Assembly: GCF_005404815.1 (NCBI RefSeq)
Contig: NZ_BJDF01000015.1
Span: 1-64,000, forward strand
DNA length: 64,000 nucleotides
Reading direction: 5' to 3'
From: Companilactobacillus huachuanensis
GTDB taxonomy: Bacteria; Bacillota; Bacilli; Lactobacillales; Lactobacillaceae
The position numbers and the translations under genes are program-made. This document shows, one piece after another, positions 17,687-26,540 of this stretch. Below the pieces are notes generated by a model, which saw only the letters and a list, made by a program, of their open reading frames with translations, was not told the DNA's origin and did not search any database. Positions within the stretch are counted from its first letter, which is position 1, and every line of letters starts with the position of its first letter.

Positions 17687-19486
17687 ATGAATTCAGACAA
17701 GATTAAACTATATGGAACGTTAACGATTGGTTTTATTGCAGCCGTTTTGGAATTCGGGTTTCATTTAAACGGTTATGCCCAACTGATTATTAGTATTCTT
17801 GGTTTATTGTTGGCATTAATTATGTTTGTCGATATGGTCAAAGTCCTCAAGTCAGGTAATTTCGGTATTGATCTATTAGCAATCACGGCCATCGTGGCAA
17901 CTATCAGTCTTGGTCAATACTGGGCTGGATGGATTGTCCTGTTGATGCTAACTGGTGGGGATACTCTTGAAGAATATGCTGCCAATAAGGCAAAGAGTGA
18001 GTTGAAATCTTTACTAGATAATACGCCATCAAAAGCACATATGATTGACAATGGTCATATCAAGGATGTTGATATTGATGATGTTAAAATCGGTGATGAG
18101 TTATTGATTCGTCCTAAAGAACAAGTTCCTGTTGATGGAACAGTCTTTGATGGACAATCTGAAGTTGATGAATCATCATTAACGGGTGAATCAGTACCTG
18201 TTAATGTTGCAAAAGGTAAGTATGTTATGTCTGGATCGATTAATGGCGAAAATCCTTTTAAAATTAAAGCTGATAAGATTGCGGCAGATTCTGAATATCA
18301 GGCAATTGTTAAGCTTGTTAAAGAATCAGAGACACACCCAGCACATTTCGTCCGTTTAGCAGACCGTTATGCTGTGCCATTTACTTTGATTGCTTATGTT
18401 ATTGCAGGTATTGCTTGGTATATTTCCAAAGATCCAATTAGAATTGCACAGGTTTTGGTTGTTGCATCACCTTGTCCATTGATTTTGGCAGCACCCATTG
18501 CCTTTGTATCAGGGATGAGTCGTACGAGCAGAAACGGTATCATCATTAAATCTGGTACCGCTTTGGAAAAATTGAATTCGGCTCAAACAGTTGCTTTCGA
18601 TAAGACAGGTACTATTACAATGGGCAAGTTGGTGGTTGATCAATTTAAGACTGCTAACGGATTCAAACCAGAGACTGTCATGTCTTATGCAGCTTCAATT
18701 GAACAAAACTCTAGTCATGTTATGGCAGAGGCAATTATCAATTATGCTAAAGAGCGCAATTTGAATTTAACTAATGCTGAGAATCTAAAGGAAGTTACCG
18801 CTGAAGGTATCGTTGGTACGATCGATGGACATGTTGTTAAAGTCGGTCAAGGCAAATTCGTAACTGATGAGATTGTTGATGATGTCAAAGGGTCAGGGGT
18901 TTACATTTCGATCGATGGTAAATATGCTGGTGTTTACAGTCTGCTTGATCAAATTCGTCCGGAGTCTAAATCAACGATTCAGAAATTGAAAGATTTTGGA
19001 ATCAAGAACATCTTGATGATTTCTGGTGACAAAAAAGAAGCCACCGAAATGGTTGCTTCAGAAGTAGGGATTACGAAGGCTTATCCTTCAAGTTTGCCAG
19101 CAGATAAAGTTAAAATTATCAATGGTTTAAGTAAAGAATATCATCCAACTGTTATGGTCGGTGATGGTGTTAATGATGCTCCAGCCCTAGCATTAGCGGA
19201 TGTAGGTATTGCGATGGGCTATAAGGGAGCCAATGCTGCTAGTGAATCGGCTGATGCTGTAATTTTACAGGATGATTTAAGTAAGGTCAGTCTAGTTGTT
19301 AAAATTGCCCATGATACGATGAAGGTTGCTCGTGAGGCCGTTTTGATTGGTATTTTCATATGTATTGGTTTAATGATTATTGCCGCATTTGGATTGATTC
19401 CAACGGTTATCGGCGCTTTGCTTCAAGAAGTTGTTGATACAGTCGCAATTCTTTATGCATTACGTGCTCGTAGTGACCGCTTATAA
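17687..19486 (+). CDS. Heavy-metal P1B-type ATPase
   Basis: An ATP-driven metal exporter of 599 residues in the cytoplasmic membrane. Visible motifs are TGES (about residue 166), SPCP in the sixth membrane helix (about 261), the phosphorylated Asp in DKTGT (about 305) and GDGVNDAP. There is no N-terminal metal-binding domain. The SPC motif excludes the copper CPC class and resembles P1B-4-like cobalt/iron/zinc exporters, but the usual HEGGT motif near the end is QEVVDT and the HP dipeptide of the nucleotide domain is His-Val (SSHVMAEA). ATG at 17687 was chosen behind GGGAGGGG. The Fur-family box upstream points to an iron- or peroxide-linked role such as PfeT/FrvA, but the metal is unproven. 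Confidence 0.85.
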   Translation: MNSDKIKLYGTLTIGFIAAVLEFGFHLNGYAQLIISILGLLLALIMFVDMVKVLKSGNFGIDLLAITAIVATISLGQYWAGWIVLLMLTGGDTLEEYAANKAKSELKSLLDNTPSKAHMIDNGHIKDVDIDDVKIGDELLIRPKEQVPVDGTVFDGQSEVDESSLTGESVPVNVAKGKYVMSGSINGENPFKIKADKIAADSEYQAIVKLVKESETHPAHFVRLADRYAVPFTLIAYVIAGIAWYISKDPIRIAQVLVVASPCPLILAAPIAFVSGMSRTSRNGIIIKSGTALEKLNSAQTVAFDKTGTITMGKLVVDQFKTANGFKPETVMSYAASIEQNSSHVMAEAIINYAKERNLNLTNAENLKEVTAEGIVGTIDGHVVKVGQGKFVTDEIVDDVKGSGVYISIDGKYAGVYSLLDQIRPESKSTIQKLKDFGIKNILMISGDKKEATEMVASEVGITKAYPSSLPADKVKIINGLSKEYHPTVMVGDGVNDAPALALADVGIAMGYKGANAASESADAVILQDDLSKVSLVVKIAHDTMKVAREAVLIGIFICIGLMIIAAFGLIPTVIGALLQEVVDTVAILYALRARSDRL

Positions 19487-20104
19487 CCAACCATAAGTTT
19501 CAAGATTCATGTCACGCTTGGGTAGTTTCGAAACATAGGGATTGCCCTCAACAATAAAACGCATATTTTTCGAAGTCCATGGTTCCTTATTTTTCACACC
19601 GATACGTGGTGTTGCTAAAATATTTTGAGGAGTCTGGACTTTTTCTGTTGAAAAAATAAAGTTATTTTCATTTAATTTAGTGCCAGAAAGCGATTTGTCT
19701 TTGATGCCAAAGGCTGCCATCCATTTAGCAGGGCCGTTAGTCGTCTCAAAACCAGTTCGATTACGATTGACTTCCATTTGCTCAATACCTTCAAGAGGCT
19801 GTAGAGCACGAATGAGAATGCCATTTGGAGTACCTACTGGTTGGATACTAATATCCATGTCTAGCCAACTGTGAATTGAATAAATATAAATTGTACCACC
19901 GGCTTGATAGAGTGGATCATTAGCAGGTGAGTGACGACCATTGTAACTGTGTGATGCCATATCGATTGGCCCTAAGTAAGCTTCAGTCTCAACAATTAGA
20001 CCGGAGAAAGTGCCTTGATCCGAATTATAGGTAAAGGTATGTCCGAGCATATCTTGAGCCAAATCCATAGTTTTAGCTGTTTCAAAGTATTTTTGAACAT
20101 TCAA
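19481..20104 (-). CDS. mpg: 3-methyladenine DNA glycosylase (AAG/MPG family)
   Basis: Base-excision repair enzyme that removes alkylated purines. The 207-residue protein carries GLIVETEAYLGPIDMASH (catalytic Glu in ETEAY), the NGRHSPANDPLY segment, and TNGPAKWMAAFGI. Start is the TTG at 20104 with AGGAGG 10 nt upstream; the ATG in between is out of frame. It converges on the ATPase gene, and the two stop regions overlap by 6 bp. Confidence 0.92.
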   Translation of the reverse strand: MNVQKYFETAKTMDLAQDMLGHTFTYNSDQGTFSGLIVETEAYLGPIDMASHSYNGRHSPANDPLYQAGGTIYIYSIHSWLDMDISIQPVGTPNGILIRALQPLEGIEQMEVNRNRTGFETTNGPAKWMAAFGIKDKSLSGTKLNENNFIFSTEKVQTPQNILATPRIGVKNKEPWTSKNMRFIVEGNPYVSKLPKRDMNLETYGWL

Positions 20105-20228
20105 AGTCCATTATCCTCCTGTTTTTGAAAAAAAATCGAAAAATGTAAAAAAAGGCTTGCTACGCCTTTATTATTATTGTATTATATTTCTTGTGCTTGA
20201 GAGAGCAATATATCGATTAAATATTTAT

Positions 20229-20300
20229 GACTCCTTGGTCAAGTGGTTAAGACACCGCCCTTTCACGGCGGTAACATGGGTTCAAATCCCGTAGGAGTCA
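20229..20300 (+). tRNA. tRNA-Glu (anticodon TTC)
   Basis: A 72-nt cloverleaf. Acceptor gactcct/aggagtc, anticodon stem ccgcc/ggcgg around TTC. It is followed 5 bp later by tRNA-Val. Confidence 0.95.
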
Positions 20301-20305
20301 CTTTT

Positions 20306-20378
20306 GGAGGATTAGCTCAGCTGGGAGAGCATCTGCCTTACAAGCAGGAGGTCACAGGTTCGATCCCTGTATCCTCCA
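20306..20378 (+). tRNA. tRNA-Val (anticodon TAC)
   Basis: A 73-nt cloverleaf. Acceptor ggaggat/atcctcc, anticodon stem tctgc/gcagg-type around TAC. It shares a transcript with tRNA-Glu. Confidence 0.95.
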
Positions 20379-20394
20379 TACCAAAAGCGTATAG

Positions 20395-20423
20395 ACACCT
20401 AACTTAATGTTAGGTGTTTTTTT
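20395..20423 (+). terminator. Terminator of the tRNA-Glu/Val transcript
   Basis: Stem acacctaac/gttaggtgt with a 5-nt loop and a T7 run, 17 bp after tRNA-Val. Confidence 0.92.
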
Positions 20424-20490
20424 GTCCCTAATTTTATAATGATTATGAAAGTAATTAAATTATAAGTAAAAGATTCTATTAAGGGTACGT

Positions 20491-20609
20491 GTTGCACTAG
20501 TTAAATATTCCAGCTCCACCGACTAATTAATCGTTATTAATTGAATGTAAAAATATTCAATTGCTTTTATATCTGGATTATTTTAAGTTCCAACTGAAGG
20601 TTGAAAAGT
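20491..20609. repeat. SIR repeat, core-deleted remnant (type II)
   Basis: Matches the outer parts of the copy at 48150-48452 read on the opposite strand: gcactagttaaatattccag, then ctccaccgactaattaatcg, gttattaattgaatg and a tattcaattgcttttatatc stretch ending in aactgaaggttgaaaag. The whole structured centre is missing, leaving the two ends fused at the cagctc arm. Confidence 0.75.
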
Positions 20610-20630
20610 AACAAATTGTTTTATTTAGCA

Positions 20631-20681
20631 AACATGGAATGTCTCACACCTAATTATTTCAAGTGTGAGACATTCCATGTT
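20631..20681. terminator. Perfect 19-bp hairpin, possible bidirectional terminator
   Basis: Arms aacatggaatgtctcacac and its exact complement enclose a 13-nt loop, with a T5 run after the right arm. It lies about 100 bp beyond the 3' end of the minus-strand gene at 20775. In layout it resembles the recurrent hairpins but has a different sequence. Confidence 0.65.
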
Positions 20682-20730
20682 TTTATAATTAAAAATTGAA
20701 CTCAAAAAAAATTTTGTCTGATAAAAATTA

Positions 20731-20769
20731 AATTTCTCAGCTTTGGAGACGGCATAATTAACTAGCACA
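20731..20769. repeat. SIR repeat, end fragment
   Basis: aaatttctcagctttggagacggcat followed by aattaactagcac matches the right end of the type II copies (for example 42755 and 35805). Only the end is present, next to the gene at 20775. Confidence 0.65.
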
Positions 20770-20774
20770 CCGAT

Positions 20775-21449
20775 TTATATAACAAGAATCAAATTACCGA
20801 TAACCCTATAAAAAAGATTGGACTGATTGAAGTTCTTATATTTTTTCAATAATGACATCGTAACAATAAAGACAATAATTGCTAGGGCAGTCCACAAACT
20901 GATGTAATTTAATAAAAATAAAATTACACATAGAACTGAGATAACTACCAATTCAATGTAATCAAAGCTAGTTCCTTCAAAATAATTAATCAATACTGTT
21001 GCCAGATTAACTAATAGTAGTGGGACAACGAAATTAACTGAAATAAAGTGCATATAAGTGAAGGCCAACGCTATTGACATGAAACTGGGAACAACAAAAT
21101 CTTCCACTAGTGAAACTAAATTTTGATAGTTGTCTGGTAAATATCGTGTCATATATAGGAAGGCTAATTGTGCGAATACCAAAATTATCACAGATAAATT
21201 CAGTGATCGTAATGATAGAACGGCCAGCAATATATAAATGGCACTGTACAAAATATGGAAGTATTTATTAGGATTCAAGGTTAGAATGAATTCTTTATAC
21301 AGAGCTACCATTGCCACCATGATAATCAAAAAACCATGGAGGGAATAATTATTCAAATTGTGGACGAAAATAAAAATAAAAGGGAAAATATGATAGCTAA
21401 TAAATTCAATAAAGGCTGATAACAATTTTTTAGATTTTAATTTATCCAT
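20775..21449 (-). CDS. Hypothetical polytopic membrane protein
   Basis: A 224-residue protein made almost wholly of hydrophobic segments (six to eight helices), starting MDKLKSKKLLSAFIEFISYHIFPFIF. No catalytic or transport motif is recognised. A weak AAGGAG precedes the ATG. It is divergent from metK and its own leader lies beside the SAM-III riboswitch on the other strand. Function unknown. Confidence 0.6.
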   Translation of the reverse strand: MDKLKSKKLLSAFIEFISYHIFPFIFIFVHNLNNYSLHGFLIIMVAMVALYKEFILTLNPNKYFHILYSAIYILLAVLSLRSLNLSVIILVFAQLAFLYMTRYLPDNYQNLVSLVEDFVVPSFMSIALAFTYMHFISVNFVVPLLLVNLATVLINYFEGTSFDYIELVVISVLCVILFLLNYISLWTALAIIVFIVTMSLLKKYKNFNQSNLFYRVIGNLILVI

Positions 21450-21537
21450 GTGAACTCCTTTGGCTCATAAAAACATATTAATGTAGAAAAAGTTGCACGT
21501 CAAACCGAGTTTTTTCATGAAAATGGATTAATTTTGT

Positions 21538-21616
21538 GTTAACCTATTAAAAGGTTCCTGATGGGATCCTTTTTTTGTTTAAGGAGAGGCCCTGTAACCG
21601 AAAAGGTGGAAAAAAT
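21538..21616 (+). ncRNA. SAM-III (SMK box) riboswitch
   Basis: The leader has the SMK-box pieces in order: ttaacctattaaaaggttcc, tgatgggatcc, then ggagaggccctgtaaccgaa and aaggtgg, the last being the metK Shine-Dalgarno. The anti-Shine-Dalgarno partner (aacc) lies in the SAM-binding core. In the known mechanism S-adenosylmethionine binding hides the Shine-Dalgarno and stops translation of SAM synthetase. This class is typical of Lactobacillales. Recognised from consensus; no covariance search was run. Confidence 0.88.
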
Positions 21617-22810
21617 ATGTCAAAAAATTATTTATTTACTTCTGAATCCGTTTCAGAGGGACATCCAGATAAAGTTGCTGATCAAATAAGTGATGCAATT
21701 CTTGATGCTATTTTAGCAAAGGATAAAGATGCGCGTGTTGCCTGCGAGACAACTGTTACAACTGGTTTAGTGCTAGTTGTAGGTGAAATTTCAACTTCTG
21801 CATATGTTGATATTCAAAGTGTCGTACGTAAAACAATTACCGATATAGGTTATGATGGAACAAATCCTGGTTTCAATGGTAATAGTTGTGCCGTACTAGT
21901 TGCACTAGATGAACAATCTCCTGATATTGCTTTGGGTGTTGATGATGCATTAGAAGAACGTGGCAATAACGATAAAGATCCTTTGGATCAAATCGGTGCC
22001 GGTGATCAAGGCTTTGTTTTCGGTTTCGCTACAAATGAAACTAAAGAATTCATGCCATTGCCAATTTCTCTAGCTCATAAGCTAATGAGAAAAACAGCCG
22101 AAGTTAGAAAGAACGGAACTATCGATTACTTGATGCCTGACGCAAAGTCACAAGTTACAATCGAATATGATGAAAATGATCATCCCGTTCGTGTTGATAC
22201 AATTGTTTTGAGCACACAACATACAGCTGAGGCTAGTTTGGAACAAGTTCAAAAGGATATCAAGAAATATGTTATCGATGAGGTCGTACCTGCTAACATG
22301 ATGGATGATCAAACAAAAATTTTGATCAATCCTACAGGTCGATTCGTTATTGGAGGTCCAGAAGGTGATTCTGGACTTACAGGACGTAAAGTTATCGTTG
22401 ATACATATGGTGGCTTCGCTCGACATGGTGGTGGTGCTTTCTCAGGTAAGGATGCTACCAAAGTTGACCGTTCAGCTAGTTATGCTGCGAGATATATTGC
22501 TAAGAACCTTGTTGCGGCTGGCGTAGCTGAAAAGGTTGAGATTCAAATTGCTTATGCCATTGGTGTAGCAAAACCTGTGTCAATTCACATTGATACATTT
22601 GGTACTAGTGAATTTTCTGAAGAACAACTTGAAGAAGTTATTAACAAGTTCTTCGATTTACGTCCACTAGGTATCATCAAAATGCTTGATCTACAAAGAC
22701 CAATTTATAAGAAGACGGCCGCATACGGTCACTTCGGACGTACAGATATCGATTTACCATGGGAAAAACTTGATAAAGTTAATGATATTAAGAGTTTCTT
22801 GAAAATTTAA
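21617..22810 (+). CDS. metK: S-adenosylmethionine synthetase
   Basis: Makes SAM from methionine and ATP. The 397-residue protein starts [19 protein letters not shown]. It includes the ATP motif GAGDQG and the phosphate loop [12 protein letters not shown] at 21617 follows the AAGGTGG site that belongs to the SAM-III riboswitch, so translation is likely feedback-controlled by its product. A terminator follows. Confidence 0.97.
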   Translation: MSKNYLFTSESVSEGHPDKVADQISDAILDAILAKDKDARVACETTVTTGLVLVVGEISTSAYVDIQSVVRKTITDIGYDGTNPGFNGNSCAVLVALDEQSPDIALGVDDALEERGNNDKDPLDQIGAGDQGFVFGFATNETKEFMPLPISLAHKLMRKTAEVRKNGTIDYLMPDAKSQVTIEYDENDHPVRVDTIVLSTQHTAEASLEQVQKDIKKYVIDEVVPANMMDDQTKILINPTGRFVIGGPEGDSGLTGRKVIVDTYGGFARHGGGAFSGKDATKVDRSASYAARYIAKNLVAAGVAEKVEIQIAYAIGVAKPVSIHIDTFGTSEFSEEQLEEVINKFFDLRPLGIIKMLDLQRPIYKKTAAYGHFGRTDIDLPWEKLDKVNDIKSFLKI

Positions 22811-22821
22811 TCGGTGATTAC

Positions 22822-22867
22822 AGAGGCGTTCTTTAAAGTTTAACTTTAAGGAAAGTCTCTTTTTTTA
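22822..22867 (+). terminator. Terminator after metK
   Basis: Arms agaggcgttctttaaag and ctttaaggaaagtctct with a 5-nt loop, then T7. It separates metK from the MFS gene. Confidence 0.88.
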
Positions 22868-22883
22868 TGGGAGGAATTATTTA

Positions 22884-24359
22884 ATGGCACAAAAAAATCA
22901 GTCGAATGTTGTAATTGTCACGATTGCAGTATTTATTGCAACGTTCATGACGGCAATTGAGGGAACTATCGTTTCGACCGCAATGCCGACAATTATCGGG
23001 AGTTTACATGGGGTTAGTTTGATGAACTGGGTCTTTTCGGTCTATCTACTAATGACTGCCGTAGCGACACCAATTTATGGAAAGTTATCAGATATTGTTG
23101 GTCGTAAACCAGTTCTATTAATTGGTTTAGTAATTTTCGTTATTGGTTCGACCTTGTGTGCGATGTCGAATTCAATGTTGACGTTAATTTTGGCACGTGT
23201 GATTCAAGGTATCGGTTCTGGAGCGATTCAGCCACTGACATTTACAATTATTGCGGATATTTATCCTTTAGAGAAAAGAGCCCGTATTTTAGGCTTAAAC
23301 GGGTCAGCTTGGGGAATTGCTGCCGTTATAGCACCGTTACTAGGTGGCTTTATCGTTGAAAAATTGAGTTGGCACTGGGTTTTCTTAATCAACTTGCCAG
23401 TTGGTTTGATAACGATGGCCTTGATTTGGATTTTCTTTAAGGAAGATAAACGAGAACACGAGAAAATCAGAATTGACTATATGGGAACCATCATGTTGAT
23501 TTTTGTATTGTTGCCATTAATGTTAGCCTTACAAAATATTGGTAGTAGCACAATGTTGATACCTTTAGGTTTGGTTCTAGTATCAATTATTTCGATTTTT
23601 GTTTTTATTCATGTTGAAAAACATGTTGCTGATCCAATTCTACCGTTAGAATTATTCAAGAATAAAACTTTCGTTATCCAAAACGTTTTGGCATTATTGG
23701 TAAGTGGCTTCTTGATTGGGTTTGAAGCTTATATTCCAACATGGATGCAAGGTATTTTAGGTTTGAGTCCATCAATGGGTGGTTTCGCCGTAACGCCAAG
23801 TTCAATTGTCTGGATTCTTGGATCTTTCTGGGCGGGTTCTTTGATAAAAAAGATGGCTCCCAATCGAGTCATTTATATCAGTCTATTCTTCTTAGCAATT
23901 GCTAATGTTTTACTACTAGCCGCAGGACCAACAACGCCGTTCTGGTACTTCTGCATGTTGGCCGGAATCGCAGGACTTGGCTTTGGCTTAACAATTACTA
24001 CAACCACAGTTACATCACAGACAGTTGTTGATCCCGAAAATGTCGGGGTTGCAACTAGTTTTAATACTTTATTGAGAACAATTGGTCAATCAATGATGGT
24101 TTCAGTCTATGGAATTGTTTTGAATACTGCTTTGGCCAAAGGAGCGGCAGAGAATAAACATATTACGATCGATATGATGAATAAATTGATTGATCCACAG
24201 ACCGCCAATTCCTTGCCACATCAGCTTTTACCCAAAATGAGACAAATTCTTTTTTCAGGATTGCACAATATTTACGTTGCTACTCTTGTATTATTGATAT
24301 TGGGTCTAATTCTTAACGCCTTTGAACTTAAGAATCGAAAGATTCTTGGTTCTGAATAA
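22884..24359 (+). CDS. Drug efflux MFS transporter, DHA2 (EmrB/QacA) type
   Basis: A 491-residue protein with about 14 membrane helices, starting with FIATFMTAIEGTIVSTAMPTI, the motif C-like signature of DHA2 drug/proton antiporters. GKLSDIVGRKPV, the MFS motif A, follows near residue 65. GGAGG precedes the ATG at 22884. The last 54 bp overlap the converging PAP2 gene. Substrate is unknown; no regulator is adjacent. Confidence 0.88.
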   Translation: MAQKNQSNVVIVTIAVFIATFMTAIEGTIVSTAMPTIIGSLHGVSLMNWVFSVYLLMTAVATPIYGKLSDIVGRKPVLLIGLVIFVIGSTLCAMSNSMLTLILARVIQGIGSGAIQPLTFTIIADIYPLEKRARILGLNGSAWGIAAVIAPLLGGFIVEKLSWHWVFLINLPVGLITMALIWIFFKEDKREHEKIRIDYMGTIMLIFVLLPLMLALQNIGSSTMLIPLGLVLVSIISIFVFIHVEKHVADPILPLELFKNKTFVIQNVLALLVSGFLIGFEAYIPTWMQGILGLSPSMGGFAVTPSSIVWILGSFWAGSLIKKMAPNRVIYISLFFLAIANVLLLAAGPTTPFWYFCMLAGIAGLGFGLTITTTTVTSQTVVDPENVGVATSFNTLLRTIGQSMMVSVYGIVLNTALAKGAAENKHITIDMMNKLIDPQTANSLPHQLLPKMRQILFSGLHNIYVATLVLLILGLILNAFELKNRKILGSE

Positions 24360-24956
24360 TAGAGTATTGAAAGTTAGGATAGTAGCTGCCAAAAGATATC
24401 CACCGAGGACATCACTTGGATAGTGAACGCCTAAGAAAATACGGCTGTATCCAATCAAGAGAACCATGGCAATACAAATGGTGCTGATAAGAATTTTTAT
24501 ACTGATTTTTTTGAAAATATAGAGACTGATAATCAAAATTGAAATATACAGTGCAAACGAGCTAGCAGAGTGCCCGCTGGGAAAACTGTAGCCACCAGCA
24601 GATACGTAATGATGGTGACTTGGTCGTGGTCGGTCAATGATGGTTTTAATTATGCTGTTGATTCCGGAAATGACTACTTTATTGAGCACTAAATAAATTG
24701 CCGCATAGTGATATTTTTTAACAATTAAAAGTAAAAAAATAATTGCGGTTACAACGATAGTTGCATAAGTGTCTCCGATGCTAGTTATTATCCGGAAGAT
24801 GCCAAGTGTCAGGTAATTGTGGTGATAAATTTGATTTATCAAGGTAGTATCAAAGTTTTGAATCAAATTAGTATTTAAAACAACGTTAATAGTCCAAAAA
24901 GCAAAAATCAGCAGTAAAAATACATTTAAGATGGATATTTTTTTAGATATTTTCAT
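24306..24956 (-). CDS. PAP2-family membrane phosphatase
   Basis: A 216-residue integral membrane phosphatase. The three PAP2 motifs are present: KTIIDRPRP, PSGHSASS and SRIFLGVHYPSD. Family members dephosphorylate undecaprenyl pyrophosphate or phosphatidyl glycerophosphate, which fits recycling of the cell wall lipid carrier. Start ATG at 24956 has GAGAGA 9 nt upstream. Its 3' end overlaps the efflux gene by 54 bp, tail to tail. Confidence 0.9.
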   Translation of the reverse strand: MKISKKISILNVFLLLIFAFWTINVVLNTNLIQNFDTTLINQIYHHNYLTLGIFRIITSIGDTYATIVVTAIIFLLLIVKKYHYAAIYLVLNKVVISGINSIIKTIIDRPRPSHHHYVSAGGYSFPSGHSASSFALYISILIISLYIFKKISIKILISTICIAMVLLIGYSRIFLGVHYPSDVLGGYLLAATILTFNTLLFRTKNLSILKFKGVKN

Positions 24957-25036
24957 ATTTTTCAATCTCTCTATTGTTTAAGTTTTTGTTAAGAAATATA
25001 ATAAGGTATAAAGATTTTGAGGGAGAGCAGATATTT

Positions 25037-26290
25037 ATGGTTATGACACGTCATGAACGCAAAATCGAAGATAGTCGTTTGACTAGATTAAATAATAAAA
25101 AAAGTAAGAACGCAAACTTACGCAAAAATATGACGATCTTGGGGTCAAGTATGTTTGTTGGTGCAGCTGTGGCAGAGATTACTAATATTTCTGCTCCAAC
25201 ACCAGTTAAAGCGGAAGCGTTATCTGTTAATAATTTGTTGAATCAAAACTCAGCAGCAGTTGCGACACCAGTAACTTCAACTGGTGTCGGTGATCAACAA
25301 TTTATTGATTACATTGGTAATTCAGCTCGTAAGTTAGCTTCAAATAATGATCTCTACGCTTCAGTTATGATTGCACAAGCAATGGTTGAAAGTGGTTGGG
25401 GTACAAGCGGACTAGCTAGTGCACCTAATTATAATCTTTTTGGTATTAAAGGGGATTATAACGGCGAATCAGTTAATATGGGTACACAAGAAGACGACGG
25501 AACTGGTAGTCTGTATTCAATTAACTCTAACTTCAGAAAATATCCTTCATACAAGGAATCACTTGAAGATTATGTTTCATTACTTCGTGGTGGAACTTCA
25601 GGGAATTCGCAAATTTATGCTGGTACTTGGAAGAGCAATACAACGTCATACAAAGATGCTACTAAGTATTTGACTGGGCGTTATGCTACCGATACAACTT
25701 ATGCTGACAAGTTGAATAGTGTTATCGAAAAATATAATTTAACACAGTTCGACACAGCTACTACTGATAAGGATCAAACTTATACTGTAGCCCAAGGTGA
25801 TACATTACAGTCGATTGCTGACAAATTTAACATGACGACTGATACTTTGATGAGTTTGAATAACTTGAAGACTGATAATTACATTTATGCTGGAAAAACT
25901 TTGATTATTACACAAGTAATCGGAGCTGATGGACAACCATTATCAATGAGTAGTTCGGCTAATAAAAATAATGATACGAGTGACACCAACAATGTTGGGG
26001 ATGCTTATGGCAATCAACAAGCACCAGTCATGGTTCAAGATGAACGTGATGGTGTTACGAAGTTTGTTCCATCAGATAATTCGTCTGATTCATCATCAAT
26101 TAATGTTCAAAATGATTATAGTTCAAACGATAGTGATTCAGAAAATAAAACTAGTAGTTCTGTAACTGTTCAAAGTGGTGATACGATTGACTCTATTGCC
26201 TCAAGTGCTGGGACAACGGTTGATAATATTCGTCAATTAAATAATTTAAATTCTGATTTACTGGTTGTCGGACAAACATTAATGGTATAA
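25037..26290 (+). CDS. Secreted N-acetylglucosaminidase with two LysM domains
   Basis: Peptidoglycan hydrolase of 417 residues. The N terminus has a KxYKxGKxW-like basic stretch and a hydrophobic segment ending in PVKAEA, a probable signal peptide. The glucosaminidase domain spans about residues 85-235 (MIAQAMVESGWGTS with the catalytic Glu, NYNLFGIKG). LysM domains at about 249-293 and 374-417 bind the cell wall, linked by a Ser/Asn/Asp-rich spacer. ATG at 25037 was chosen behind GGGAGAG. It is divergent from the PAP2 gene; both act at the envelope. Confidence 0.92.
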   Translation: MVMTRHERKIEDSRLTRLNNKKSKNANLRKNMTILGSSMFVGAAVAEITNISAPTPVKAEALSVNNLLNQNSAAVATPVTSTGVGDQQFIDYIGNSARKLASNNDLYASVMIAQAMVESGWGTSGLASAPNYNLFGIKGDYNGESVNMGTQEDDGTGSLYSINSNFRKYPSYKESLEDYVSLLRGGTSGNSQIYAGTWKSNTTSYKDATKYLTGRYATDTTYADKLNSVIEKYNLTQFDTATTDKDQTYTVAQGDTLQSIADKFNMTTDTLMSLNNLKTDNYIYAGKTLIITQVIGADGQPLSMSSSANKNNDTSDTNNVGDAYGNQQAPVMVQDERDGVTKFVPSDNSSDSSSINVQNDYSSNDSDSENKTSSSVTVQSGDTIDSIASSAGTTVDNIRQLNNLNSDLLVVGQTLMV

Positions 26291-26299
26291 GATATAAGC

Positions 26300-26525
26300 A
26301 CGGAAGTAGTAGATTATAAATAACTTTTCAGAAAGCGCATGGGGCTGTGAATGCGTAAGTGTTTATTTTCGAACTCATCCACTAACAATAGTTGCCGAAC
26401 CTTAGTAAGTGACTACGATTGATCCTCGTTAAGGATTTTGAGAGTCGTACTTATTTGGTACGGAACTTAGGTGGTAACGCGATAACTCGTCCTATGATTA
26501 ATTTAATAATCATAGGATTTTTTTG
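26300..26525 (+). ncRNA. T-box leader for leuS
   Basis: The leader ends with the T-box sequence ggtggtaacgcg followed by tcgtcc, then a terminator (tcctatgatta against taatcatagga, T7). A CTC triplet in gaactcatcc upstream may be the specifier, matching leucine. By the known mechanism uncharged tRNA-Leu pairs with it and favours the antiterminator, raising leuS expression. The specifier assignment is inferred from position and not from a folded model. Confidence 0.9.
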
Positions 26526-26540
26526 TATAGGAGGAGAAAT

